Assembly: GCF_004135735.1 (NCBI RefSeq)
Contig: NZ_CP012670.1
Coordinates: forward strand, 2,232,001 to 2,296,000
Length of the DNA stretch: 64,000 nt
DNA from: Sorangium cellulosum
GTDB taxonomy: Bacteria > Myxococcota_A > Polyangia > Polyangiales > Polyangiaceae
Direction of reading: 5' to 3'
Both the position numbers and the translations under genes were made by a program. Positions 31,928 to 40,478 of this stretch are shown piece by piece. The notes under the pieces were generated by a model, which was given only the letters and a program-made list of their open reading frames with translations, was not told the DNA's origin and searched no databases. Position 1 is the stretch's first letter, and each line of letters begins with the position of its first letter.

Positions 31928-33373
31928 TCAGACGTAATCGTCGAGCTCGACGACGATGCCCGAGACGGTCCTGATCTGATTGACGTGCGCGTTCGAGGCC
32001 GTGACCGGGGATGGCGCAGATTCGTTGGGGATGGCCCCGACGATGATCGGCCTGTCAGGATCGCCGTCGATGAACCCGAGCAGCACCTCCGTCCCCGGCT
32101 TGACAGGAAAATGCATGCCGTAGCCCGGTCCTGCGTGCGGCTGCGCCATGCGCACCGGACGCGACGCCTTGGCGCCGCCGCCCGCCGCCGTGTCGAAATG
32201 GAACTGGACGGTGTACCTGCCCTTCGGATCGATCCGCGCGCGCCGCCCCACGGCGTTCGACTCCACGACCCCGCTGAGCAGGCCGTGGATCCGCGGCCTC
32301 GGCGTGATCCTGGGCGGCCTGTACGCGCGGCCCGCGGGGATCGCGCGAAACGAGTTCCTGTAGGAAGGCGCGCCCTCGACGCCGCCGTGCCCCCCCACGA
32401 CCTGGTTCGCCTCGTGCTCGACCTCGACGAGCAGGAGGCCGCTCTCCTGCACGTGGGGGTGTCCCTCCAGCGTGAACCGCAGGCCGGCGCCGAAGGCGGG
32501 AATATCGCTCTCCCCGACATAGACATCGCGCGTGGACTGGCGCTCTTCGGCGCGGACCCGGGCGAAGAATTTCCCTTCTTCCGGCGTTTTGAAGTGCGTG
32601 CCGTACTCCACGACGCCTCCCGCGTACGCCGCAGGGAGCTCGTGATGCGCCGTCAGGTCGATGCGCGGATGTCGATAGTTGTAGTCCTGTACGACGTACC
32701 CGGCCGGGATGAGGCGTGTCTTCACCTCCAGCGAGAAGACGTCGCGTTGCTCGCCCCTGGGCCGGAAAGGCACGTCCCCGCCATCACCCACGGCGCCGAA
32801 CCCCTCCATGTGATCGGTGAGCACCAGCACCTCGCGCTCCTCGCCGTGCTCGAAGAAGAAGCTGATCCCGAGGTGCTCCGCGAGGCGCGAGATGAACGCG
32901 AGGTCGCTCTCCCTGTACTGCACGACGAACTCGCGCGGCGGATAGGCCTCGAGGAGCCGCTGCTGGACATCCGACGCGATGCCCACGAGCTCGATCTTCT
33001 GCTGGATCATCTGTGGGATGGTGAGATCCATCAAGATCTCCTGCGTCTCGACCAGCGTGAGGCGCCACGCGCGCGGGACGAGGAGCAGATCGTAGCTCCG
33101 GTGCTCCGCCTCGACCTCCAGGCGGTCCACGAGCTCGGCGATCATGCCGTGAACACGCCTGAGCACGACGCCGTCGCGCTCCATGACGATCGTCGCCTCG
33201 GCGCCCACGACCTCGTCCCTCGGCAGCCCCTCGGGATCGAGGCACAGGATCGAGATCTGGAACGAGAAGAGCTGCGAGATGGCCTCACGGCCGCGGAGCG
33301 CGCGGACCCGCAGGAGATCGCAGCGGAACGCCGCGGATTCCAGGCGGATGGTGAGCGGGTGTTTCACCGACAT
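31928..33373 (-). CDS. vgrG: VgrG spike protein, short (no beta-helix tail)
   Basis: 481 residues from the ATG at 33373. T6SS trimeric spike. The gp27-like part opens with 'LTIRLESAAFRCDLLRVRALRGREAISQLFSFQISIL' and includes 'RRVHGMIAELVDRLE', 'YDLLLVPRAWRLTLVETQEI' and 'REFVVQYRESDLAFISRLAEHLGISFFFEH'. The gp5 OB-fold has 'RITPRPRIHGLLSGVVESN' and 'GRYTVQFHFDTAAGGGAKASRPVRMAQPHAGPGYGMHFPVKPGTEVLLGFIDGDPDRPIIVG'. The protein ends at 'IRTVSGIVVELDDYV', exactly where most VgrGs (600 residues or more) begin the needle beta-helix. The missing strands resemble those in the convergent ASH-domain proteins. No tssA-M genes are in the window, so this is an orphan vgrG island. Confidence 0.95.
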   Translation of the reverse strand: MSVKHPLTIRLESAAFRCDLLRVRALRGREAISQLFSFQISILCLDPEGLPRDEVVGAEATIVMERDGVVLRRVHGMIAELVDRLEVEAEHRSYDLLLVPRAWRLTLVETQEILMDLTIPQMIQQKIELVGIASDVQQRLLEAYPPREFVVQYRESDLAFISRLAEHLGISFFFEHGEEREVLVLTDHMEGFGAVGDGGDVPFRPRGEQRDVFSLEVKTRLIPAGYVVQDYNYRHPRIDLTAHHELPAAYAGGVVEYGTHFKTPEEGKFFARVRAEERQSTRDVYVGESDIPAFGAGLRFTLEGHPHVQESGLLLVEVEHEANQVVGGHGGVEGAPSYRNSFRAIPAGRAYRPPRITPRPRIHGLLSGVVESNAVGRRARIDPKGRYTVQFHFDTAAGGGAKASRPVRMAQPHAGPGYGMHFPVKPGTEVLLGFIDGDPDRPIIVGAIPNESAPSPVTASNAHVNQIRTVSGIVVELDDYV

Positions 33374-33451
33374 GGATAGCAGGAGACCCCGGGCCGACGA
33401 CCACGTCAAGCGATACGGCCATTGTCGCCCGAGGTTCCGCCGCGATGGCCG

Positions 33452-35128
33452 TCACCGGGTGAAGCGGCCGTAGAGCACGCGCTTCACGTCCACCGAACGA
33501 CCGGGTGCCTCCGGCGCTCGCGGCGGTGGCTGCGGCGCCGGCGGCGGCGACTCGACCTCGGAGGAGGCCTGCGGCTCCGCCGCGTAAACCCGCCTGGGCG
33601 CGGCCTCGGCAGCCCGCGGCGCCGCGGGGCTCGGGGGCACCGCCGGACCCGCCGGCGACGCCGCGGGCCCCGGCGCCGCTCGCGGCGGGCTGTCCGGCGG
33701 CGGAGGCTCCGCGGCCGGCGAAGCAACGACGTCGCGTCCGGCGGCAGGCGCGCGATGCGCAGGTTCTTCGAGCTCGGCGGGCGACACGCCGCGAACGGGG
33801 TGCGGCGCGCTGTCTGACGGACGATTCACCACAAATGGCAGCGTGCCGCGCTCCAGCCTCTGCGACGCCATTCCCGTGGCGGTCGGGAACGGTTGCGTGA
33901 GGAGGAGATCTTCGCGTCCTCGGCGCCGAGGTTGAGGAGCCGGCGCCGGCGGAATCGCCGGCGGCAGGTCCGGGCGGAACGGCAGCGTGGCGGGCTTCAG
34001 GCGCGGCGCCCCCTCGGGCTCATCTTCCAGCGGCACGGTGTGGAGCAGGTGCGCTCTCGAAGGCACAGCGCCGTGCCGCGCAGCGCCGTCGGAGCCCCCG
34101 GCCTCCGACGTGCCGGAGACCGTGGGAATCGGCGCCGGCTGCGCCCTCGCAGCCGGCGTGGAGCTCTCGGGCCACAACAGCGGCTCTCCCTCGACCTCCA
34201 CGGACGCGGCCGCCCGCATGGACGCGAGCGCCAAGCGGCTGGGCAGCGCGAGTTGCCCGCGCCACACGAGCGTGCACCGCTCCTCGTCGGCGTCGATACG
34301 GAGCGTGTCCGCGCTGAGCACGAGCGTCCCATTCGCGATGCCGTGCTCGGTCAATCCGGAGACCCTCGCGAGGCCACGCGCGCGCGGCACCCTCGTGGCG
34401 AGCCGCGGCACGCCGGGGCGCACGCCGTGGAGCACGATCCACTCACCGCCGCGCAGGCGGTCGAGCCGCTGATCACGCGGCGCTGCCTGGAAGTATTCCC
34501 ACGCAAAATCATCGGGGATATCCGCGAACGGAGCTTCGACGCTCGTCCTCTGGCACGCGCCGAGGAGCTTGCGCCGGGAGGGCCATGTCCCCCCGATCGG
34601 GCCGAGACACGCGGGCCTGCGCGGGTCGGCCGGCGCGACGAGGTTGGGCTCCCCGTCGCCGGGGAGCGCCCCCACACCGATGGGGTTGTCGAAATACCCC
34701 GCCCCGCCGAACGCCCGCTCGTACACGAGTGGCATTCGCTGGAATGACGCGGTGTGGCGGACCAGGAGCGACTTCTGCAGGAGCGTGCGCCCCTCGTCGG
34801 CCACGGCCAAGCCCACCTGCACCGACCGCGCAGGCGCTTCGGTGGGTGAGTAGGCGTGTCCCGTCAGGACGACATCGACCTTGGTCAGATGAGGCGCCAG
34901 ATCGCGGGTGATTCGGGTGCTGCTGCTCGGGTCGCCGTGATGCGGGACGTCGTGCTCGATGATGCGCTCGGGCTCGATCCGTCGCATGGTGCCGTCGGGC
35001 ACGAGGCAGAATGTCGCTTTGACCACGATCGTCGCATGGATACGGCCCCGATAACGCCAAGCGATGGCCGCGGCGGCGCAGCCCGGTGCGGTCGCGATCA
35101 CGTCATTCGAGAACAGCCCGCCGCTCAT
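33452..35128 (-). CDS. DUF2169 protein with Pro/Ala-rich tail
   Basis: 558 residues. Residues 1-about 310 are a second DUF2169 domain ('AAIAWRYRGRIHATIVVKATFCLVPDGTMR', 'LTKVDVVLTGHAYSPTEAPARSVQVGLAV', 'FQRMPLVYERAFGGAGYFDNPIGVG', 'IPDDFAWEYFQAAPRDQRLD'). The last about 220 residues are low-complexity Pro/Ala/Glu with a few basic motifs, presumably disordered and perhaps binding partners. It is 78 bases upstream of vgrG on the same strand, so probably cotranscribed. As with the other DUF2169 protein, a role in loading cargo onto VgrG is inferred. Confidence 0.88.
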   Translation of the reverse strand: MSGGLFSNDVIATAPGCAAAAIAWRYRGRIHATIVVKATFCLVPDGTMRRIEPERIIEHDVPHHGDPSSSTRITRDLAPHLTKVDVVLTGHAYSPTEAPARSVQVGLAVADEGRTLLQKSLLVRHTASFQRMPLVYERAFGGAGYFDNPIGVGALPGDGEPNLVAPADPRRPACLGPIGGTWPSRRKLLGACQRTSVEAPFADIPDDFAWEYFQAAPRDQRLDRLRGGEWIVLHGVRPGVPRLATRVPRARGLARVSGLTEHGIANGTLVLSADTLRIDADEERCTLVWRGQLALPSRLALASMRAAASVEVEGEPLLWPESSTPAARAQPAPIPTVSGTSEAGGSDGAARHGAVPSRAHLLHTVPLEDEPEGAPRLKPATLPFRPDLPPAIPPAPAPQPRRRGREDLLLTQPFPTATGMASQRLERGTLPFVVNRPSDSAPHPVRGVSPAELEEPAHRAPAAGRDVVASPAAEPPPPDSPPRAAPGPAASPAGPAVPPSPAAPRAAEAAPRRVYAAEPQASSEVESPPPAPQPPPRAPEAPGRSVDVKRVLYGRFTR

Positions 35129-35763
35129 TTCCTCTCCTCTCGTCGCCTCTCCAGGCGCCCGACCCGCGAGGCCTCAGGGGGCCCGGATCTATCTTGACAC
35201 CACGTTCCATAGAAGGAAATGGTGAACCTTCGCCCGCGTCATGCTCAGCGGGGGCGGGGCGAAGGAAGTCCTGACGTCTCGGAGACGTCAAGCCCCCCGC
35301 TCATCCGCCGCGCACCGCAGCGCGGGCCGTGGCCGCGCCTCTTGCAGGAGAAAGCGACCAGGATGTCCCGACCGCACTCATCGCACTGGAACCGTAGAGA
35401 TCCATGCGCGAATGCTCCGCAGCGCAGGTAACCGCGAAATGCCTGCGCTACGTACCGAGGTAGCGGCCGCTCGTAGGGTTCGCCGGCGTGTGTGAGGAAC
35501 GATTCGAGCTTCTCTCGAACCAGCCCATGAAGAACCGTCTCCTCGGGGCGACCGGGCGCGTACCCCGCCGGAAACTTCGCCCTCGGCGCAAGAGGCACCG
35601 CACCCGGTCCAGCAGAAACAACGGAGGCGCCGCTTGAGGCCAACATGGCCCCGCACCCCGACGCCTCCGTGCTAAGAAGCAGGAGCTCTCAAGATCCCGG
35701 CGGCTCCGATGGGGCGCGACGGTTCGCCCCCGCGGTACTAGAGCGAGTCGCTCCCGTCCCGCC
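35129..35763. other. Intergenic region holding an IS91-family remnant
   Basis: 635 bases between the DUF2169 gene and the RelE-like gene. It contains the IS91 zinc-ribbon fragment at 35245-35646. A short GACGTCTCGGAGACGTC dyad at about 35273-35289 abuts the fragment and could be part of the element or its boundary. The remainder is unassigned. Confidence 0.5.
35245..35646 (-). pseudogene. IS91-family transposase, N-terminal fragment
   Basis: The frame reads 'HGLVREKLESFLTHAGEPYERPLPRYVAQAFRGYLRCGAFAHGSLRFQCDECGRDILVAFSCKRRGHGPRCGARRM', the zinc-binding N-terminal domain of IS91-type (Y2) transposases. The normal continuation (AAHLVDRVLP and the HUH/Y2 core) is absent; after GARRM the frame runs into unrelated sequence and a stop. 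One zinc-ligand Cys of the usual VCPSC motif is replaced (GHGPRC). A dead relic at the right edge of the T6SS island. Confidence 0.82.
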
Positions 35764-36033
35764 TCAGGTGTGCCCGACGCCCAAGAGCTCGACCTCGTTG
35801 AACCCGCTCACCGTGAAGAACAGGCGATTATAGCTCCCCAGATAGAGGTGCCACTCGTCCCCCGCGCCGCTGAGCTTCGTGCAGTCGATGTGCAGCTCCC
35901 TGGCGGCGTCGAACGGGCCTCTTTGCGGCACGAGCTCGATCCACTCGTTGAGCTTTCGCTCCTCGGAGCCCAGGAGCCCCGCCTTCGACAGCTGCTTCTC
36001 GTACTTTCTCGCCCACGTGATCGTCCAAGTCAC
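35764..36033 (-). CDS. RelE/ParE-like toxin, solitary
   Basis: 89 residues from a GTG at 36033, preceded by AGGAGG five bases upstream, a strong ribosome binding site. The pattern 'ITWARKYEKQLSKAGLL', 'ELVPQRGPF', 'ELHIDCTKLSGAGDEWHLYLGSYNRLFFTVSG' and 'VELLGVGHT' matches the small RelE/ParE fold (N-terminal helices, then 'W...LG..NRvlF' and a final 'lL.vG.H' strand). Members inhibit translation or gyrase. No antitoxin gene is evident on either side (upstream 36034-36161 and downstream 35650-35763 hold no plausible frame). It is either an orphan toxin or a degenerate module left by the IS91 event next door. Confidence 0.65.
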   Translation of the reverse strand: MTWTITWARKYEKQLSKAGLLGSEERKLNEWIELVPQRGPFDAARELHIDCTKLSGAGDEWHLYLGSYNRLFFTVSGFNEVELLGVGHT

Positions 36034-36161
36034 GTCCGCCTCCTGTCCCCCCCGGCCAGCGCGTGGGGGCCAAAATTATCGAGGCCCGGTCGAGAGCCGT
36101 CAAGTCACGCCGGAGTCGCGCGGAAAAAACTCGCAGGCCGTTCGCGGAGGGCTCATCGACG

Positions 36162-37121
36162 CTACGACCGGCGGCCGAGCGGCGCCTCGCCGCCCCGCCT
36201 CGACGCGGGCGGCGGCCCCGCGCGGCGCGGGCGCCTCAGGTCGCGCATCTTCTCGAGCTCGAAGAACCCCGCGAACGCGACGCCGAGCAGCGGGTAGGGG
36301 AACAGGATCGCCATCGTCAGGAGCACGCCGAGGTGGAAGAGCCACGCGGCGCCGCAGAAGACGACGGCGATGCGCCGGCTGAACAGCGCGAGCGGGGCGC
36401 CGAGCTCAAGGGCCAGCGTCGCGGACGCGAGCGGCGGGAACAGGAACGGATAGCGGACCAGCGCGCCGCCGAGCGGAGAGTGGGTGTCGCCGAGCGCGAG
36501 CTTCCGCACGTTGTCGTGAGCGATGATGTCGCGCAGGATGTCGCTCGTCGCCCACGCGAGCCCGCTGTTCCGCAGCTTGGTGATCCCCGCGATGAAATAG
36601 GCGATCACCGTGATCGCGCAGAGGAGCCGGATCGGCCAGCCGTAGCGGCCGTCCGGCTCCGGCGGCGCGGCGCCCGCGCGGCGCGCGGCGCGCGCGTCGA
36701 GCGCGTACGCGTCGGCGGCGGGCGCGAGGGCGAGCGCGATCACGTGGAGCACGAGCAGGTTCTCGGTGTGGAACACCATGCCCCAGGAGCTCCGGTAGCT
36801 CAGCACCCAGAGCAGGAGCGCGCCGAAGACCGGCCCCAAGGCGCGGAACCGGTAGCCCGCGACGAAGGCCGCGCCCGCCGCGATCGCCGCGGCGACGAGG
36901 CCCCGCACCGCCCAGAGCGGGAGCGGCGCGGACAGCGCCGAGACCACGCCGATCGGCCGGAAGCTCTCCGGCGGCAGGTGCCCGACCCGCTGGAGGTGCA
37001 CCGCGCGGACGCACAGGTACACGAGGGCGAAGCCGCCGACCAGGAGCCGCAGGATCGCGAGCCGCTCGGCGGGCGCCTCCGCGAAGAAGGCGCGGTCGAA
37101 TCGCTCGAGGAGCCGCCTCAT
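36162..37121 (-). CDS. HTTM-domain membrane protein
   Basis: 319 residues with about eight membrane segments. The phrases 'RLAILRLLVGGFALVYLCVRAVHL', 'YRSSWGMVFHTENLLVLHVIALALAP', 'YGWPIRLLCAITVIAYFIAGITKLRNSGLAWA' and 'WLFHLGVLLTMAILFPYPLLGVAFAGFFELE' match the HTTM family, which is related to the membrane part of vitamin-K-dependent gamma-carboxylase. The bacterial role is not established. Last gene of a three-gene unit: its ATG overlaps the TGA of the preceding gene (ATGA, 37118-37121). A basic Pro/Arg-rich tail follows the last helix. Confidence 0.88.
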   Translation of the reverse strand: MRRLLERFDRAFFAEAPAERLAILRLLVGGFALVYLCVRAVHLQRVGHLPPESFRPIGVVSALSAPLPLWAVRGLVAAAIAAGAAFVAGYRFRALGPVFGALLLWVLSYRSSWGMVFHTENLLVLHVIALALAPAADAYALDARAARRAGAAPPEPDGRYGWPIRLLCAITVIAYFIAGITKLRNSGLAWATSDILRDIIAHDNVRKLALGDTHSPLGGALVRYPFLFPPLASATLALELGAPLALFSRRIAVVFCGAAWLFHLGVLLTMAILFPYPLLGVAFAGFFELEKMRDLRRPRRAGPPPASRRGGEAPLGRRS

Positions 37122-37693
37122 CGCGCGCGCACCTTGCAGCGCGCGTGGCGCTTCGCGTCGGTGGGGGTCTCGTGCCCCTCGAAGAACGCCACGGCGTCGA
37201 ACGTGTCGGTCCGGATCTCCACCGCGACGAGGTCCGCGAACCCGTCCTGCTCCGCGACCCGCGCCGCGATGCTGCGGCAGAGCGCGCGCGTGGCGCGGGG
37301 GCCCTGCCGGATGCCGTTCGCGAGCGTGGCCTTGGCCTGCAGGACCTCCTCGCTGCCCACGAGCCGCGGCGGGAGCGGCCGTCGCTCGCCCCGGGAGTCC
37401 ACGCCCACCGCGCGCTCCACCGTGGTGCTCGCGTCGCGTCGACCGCGGGAGAACATGGGGTAGGTCGACAGCGGGAAGCTGTCCACGGGGGGACGTCGGA
37501 ACAGCGGCGCCAGCATGAGGAGCAGCATCGCCGCGGTCACGCCGTACGCGTACGCCCTGCGCGCGGGCGCGCCGGCCGGGCCGTGGCCGCCGGCGGACCC
37601 TGCGCTGCGCGGGGCGCTGGCGACGTGCGCCGCGTGCGCCGGGGGCGCCGCGCCCGCCGCGCCCGCCCCGCCGGTGGCCGGCCCCGCGGTCAC
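37118..37693 (-). CDS. Small membrane protein between toroid and HTTM genes
   Basis: 191 residues from a GTG at 37693, which overlaps the stop of the upstream toroid gene (GTGA). An Ala/Gly/Pro-rich N-terminus (about 50 residues) precedes one hydrophobic helix ('AYGVTAAMLLLMLAPLF'). A 'PPVDSFPLSTYPMFSRGRRDASTTVERAVG' segment follows, then a soluble domain with 'LVGSEEVLQAKATLANGIR', 'ATRALCRSIAARVAEQDGF' and 'AVEIRTDTFDAVAFFEGHETP'. The 'YPMFS' phrase recurs in small proteins next to HTTM genes. Translational coupling on both sides implies a common complex or pathway. Confidence 0.8.
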   Translation of the reverse strand: MTAGPATGGAGAAGAAPPAHAAHVASAPRSAGSAGGHGPAGAPARRAYAYGVTAAMLLLMLAPLFRRPPVDSFPLSTYPMFSRGRRDASTTVERAVGVDSRGERRPLPPRLVGSEEVLQAKATLANGIRQGPRATRALCRSIAARVAEQDGFADLVAVEIRTDTFDAVAFFEGHETPTDAKRHARCKVRAR

Positions 37694-40242
37694 AGCCGCC
37701 CCGCGGGCGGAGCGCTCCGCCCGGGCACGAGGCCCAGCATCCTGCCGCCGTGGCCGAGCGCGGCCCAGGCGTGCTGCACGTAGTCGATGCGGATCCGCGG
37801 GGAGGCCATGCTCTCGCTGAAGCCGCCCTCGATGGTCACATTGCGCGCGCACGCGAAGCAGGTCGCGCGCGACCACTGCTGCCGCACCAGGAAGCCGAGC
37901 ACCCGCTCCATGAGCGCGCGGTCGGCCGCGAGATCCTCGCCGCGCGCCTCCTTGACCGCCATCGCCGCGGCCAGCGCCTCGCCGAAGCCCGCCGTCGCCG
38001 TGTTGTGCGGCGGCAGCACGTTGCCGAAGCCGTAGCCGCCCACCAGATCGGGCGTCACCCCGCTGTCCTCGTCGAGCACGAGGCGCGACTTGAACGCCAC
38101 GTAGTCGAGGCAGAACCGCTCGTAGTCGTCCCGGCGGTGGTGGCCGAGCGCCGCGCGCGCCGCGAGGCAGTGCCAGTTCTCCTCCATGTACACGAAATCA
38201 CTGGCGAAATGGTCCCAGTAGCGGTTCGCGTAATAGCCCATGGCCCGGTCGACGGCGGCGCGCACCTCGGCCGCGGGCGGGAGCGCGGGCCCGGGCTCGC
38301 TGGCGGCGAGCGCCTCGAGGAGGGTCAGCGCGAGCACCGACTGGCCCCCCTCGTAGAGCTGCGTGGGGCCGAGGACGGGCGCGGCGCGCGCGAGGTCGAG
38401 CTGCGGGGCGAAGCCGCCGTCGTCCCGCTGCGTCGCGAGGATCATGCGGGCCAGGCGGCCGATGAGCGCGTCGTGCGCGTCGCCCGCGAGGTCGCGGCAC
38501 GACAGGAACGCGACCAGGCTCAGCGCCGTGGGGTTGAGGTTCGCGACCGTCGTCGGGCTGTCGGCCGGGTAGACGAGCGCGCCGATCGCGCCGCCCTCGC
38601 CGGCCCGGCGCTCCAGCTTCGCGAGCAGCCCGAGCGAGCGCCGCACGGCCGCCTCGATCCGGGAGGGCGCCGGCGCCTCGCCCGCGTCGTTAGCGCCGCC
38701 TGCGTCGTTCGCGCCGCCCGCGTCGTTTGCGCCGCCCGCGCCGTCCCCGAGCTCGCAGAGGGCGAGCGTGGTGCCGGCCTGCCGCGCGATCGAGAAGCTC
38801 TCGAACGAGGCGCGCCCGCTGAACGGGTCGACGAGGTAGCGGAACATGCCGTCCTTCCGCTGCGCGTCGACGATGTAGCGCTCGGCCGCCGCCGCCGCGG
38901 CCTGGACGGTCGCCTCGGTGAGCGGGACCCCGGGCTCGCCGAGCCGCGAGAGCAGGTGGAGCGCGCCCGCGTCGTCGATCACATAGCTCAGCGTCTCGAT
39001 CCGCAGCAGGCCGTCGCGCAGCGCGGCGTCGTCGGCGCTCGCGGCGCCCCGGCCGCCGGGCGGCTCGGGCTCGCCGAGGGCGCGGCGCAGGACGGCGAGG
39101 TCCGCGCCGAAGCGGAAGTCGGGGACGCCGGCGAGCGGCGCGTGCGTGTTGAAGGCGTCGAGCGCGATGAGCTGCCACGGCATGAGGCAGCGCTCCGCGA
39201 GGCAGAGGCCGTCGAGCCCGGGGCGCAGCGACAGCCCGGAGAGGCCCGGTCCGGGCGTGTCGAGCGGTTGCACGGCCGAGACCACGTCGATCTTGAGGGG
39301 GCCGCGCAGCGCCCCGGCGAGCGCGTCGCGCAGCGCCGCCGCGGCGCCCTCGCCGGGCGCGGGCTGGAGGCATCGGGTGGCGACGTCGGCGGCCCTGGGC
39401 GCCCGGCCGCGGCGGACGCGAGCGCGGGTGAGGTGGGTGATCACGAGGGTGGAGCGCCCCGGCCGCGGGGGCGCGTCGCACGCGGCCGGCGCCGTGGTCC
39501 TGAGCGACGGCGCCTTGCCCCGCGGCGGGGGGCGCGCGTCGAACGACGCGAGCGCGTCGCGCAGCGCCGCCCCGGTGCGCGCGGGCGCGCCGCCCGGCAC
39601 GGGCAGGACGTCGGCCTTGGCGGTGCGGTGGCGGAGGGCCAGCGAGAGCGCGGCCGCGAGGGCGAGCGCGGCGAGCGCGGCGAGCGCGGGCGAGGGCCGG
39701 CGGCGCGAGCGGAGCAGGCGGAGGCCGCCGGTCGAGGCGACGCCCCAGCAAGCGAAGGGCAGCGTGAAGAGCGCGACGACCGCCCAGACCGCGAGCAGGG
39801 CGGCCGCGATGCCGGCGCCGAGGCCGCGGTTGAGCGAGGCCACGTAGACGGCCGACGAGAGGAGGCCGTGGCTCAGGAACGCGAGGTAGCCGAGCGAGAA
39901 GAAGGACGTGACGCGGAAGGCGCGCGGCGCGAAGGGGTGGGGGAGGAGCGAGAGCGAGGCGGTCGCGGCGTGGAGCAGCGCGAGCGCGTGCGTGACCGCG
40001 GCGAAGAGCGTCCACGACCGGAAGGGGAGGGAGAGCCCGGCCCAGGCGAAGACGGGCGCGTGGAGGGCGCTGAGCAGCGCGACGGTCCAGCGCCGGGCCG
40101 GGCGGGCCTCGTCGCGGTCGCGGCGCTCGGCGGGCGCGGGGGCAGCCGCGCCCTGGGCTACGGCGTCCTGGGGCGGCTCCGGGGGGGCGCTGTCGTGGAG
40201 CGGCTCCGTGGGCGCAGGGGGGGCGGTGTCGGGCGCCTGCAT
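37690..40242 (-). CDS. Membrane protein with C-terminal alpha/alpha-toroid domain
   Basis: 850 residues from the ATG at 40242. A Pro/Ala-rich cytoplasmic start is followed by four to five helices between about 50 and 200. After a Pro/Arg linker and a region around 'STLVITHLTRARV' and 'GLDGLCLAERCLMPWQLIALDAFNTHAPLAG', the C-terminal 400 residues form a toroid of paired helices: 'AAERYIVDAQRKDGMFRYLVDP', 'RQAGTTLALCELG', 'ARMILATQRDDGGFAPQLDL' (a QxxDGGF motif of the terpene cyclase/prenyltransferase fold) and 'GGQSVLALTLLEALAAS'. GANDAG is repeated three times at about 495-512. First gene of the operon with the HTTM protein. Enzymatic activity unproven. Confidence 0.8.
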   Translation of the reverse strand: MQAPDTAPPAPTEPLHDSAPPEPPQDAVAQGAAAPAPAERRDRDEARPARRWTVALLSALHAPVFAWAGLSLPFRSWTLFAAVTHALALLHAATASLSLLPHPFAPRAFRVTSFFSLGYLAFLSHGLLSSAVYVASLNRGLGAGIAAALLAVWAVVALFTLPFACWGVASTGGLRLLRSRRRPSPALAALAALALAAALSLALRHRTAKADVLPVPGGAPARTGAALRDALASFDARPPPRGKAPSLRTTAPAACDAPPRPGRSTLVITHLTRARVRRGRAPRAADVATRCLQPAPGEGAAAALRDALAGALRGPLKIDVVSAVQPLDTPGPGLSGLSLRPGLDGLCLAERCLMPWQLIALDAFNTHAPLAGVPDFRFGADLAVLRRALGEPEPPGGRGAASADDAALRDGLLRIETLSYVIDDAGALHLLSRLGEPGVPLTEATVQAAAAAAERYIVDAQRKDGMFRYLVDPFSGRASFESFSIARQAGTTLALCELGDGAGGANDAGGANDAGGANDAGEAPAPSRIEAAVRRSLGLLAKLERRAGEGGAIGALVYPADSPTTVANLNPTALSLVAFLSCRDLAGDAHDALIGRLARMILATQRDDGGFAPQLDLARAAPVLGPTQLYEGGQSVLALTLLEALAASEPGPALPPAAEVRAAVDRAMGYYANRYWDHFASDFVYMEENWHCLAARAALGHHRRDDYERFCLDYVAFKSRLVLDEDSGVTPDLVGGYGFGNVLPPHNTATAGFGEALAAAMAVKEARGEDLAADRALMERVLGFLVRQQWSRATCFACARNVTIEGGFSESMASPRIRIDYVQHAWAALGHGGRMLGLVPGRSAPPAGRL

Positions 40243-40478
40243 GGTGCGGCGACGCTTACCACGACGCCGGGGTTGCACGATCGCCCCGCGGCGCAGCGGG
40301 CGCGGGCGCTGCGCGCAGCGGGCGCGGGCGACGCGCGCGGCGCAGGCGATGCGCTCGACGCCGAGGGGCGCCGGAGGGGGCGATGCGCTCGGGGGTTTCC
40401 ATCGTGGTATCGTGGTATCCGCGCTGTTGTTCGCAGGGATCCTCCGGCTCGCCCCGCCGCCCGACACGACCTCGCACC

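Larger units (their letters stand above)
29324..32329. repeat. Tandem duplication, copy 2
   Basis: Second copy of the 3-kb block at 26309-29321. It carries the second DUF3467 gene, the second ASH/beta-helix gene and the 3' half of the intact vgrG. Because vgrG continues beyond the block only in this copy, copy 2 probably has the ancestral right flank and copy 1 the ancestral left flank. Confidence 0.93.

Noticed and set aside
36034..36161. Antitoxin gene upstream of the RelE-like gene
   Set aside because: No frame with a start and reasonable composition fits in the 128 bases.
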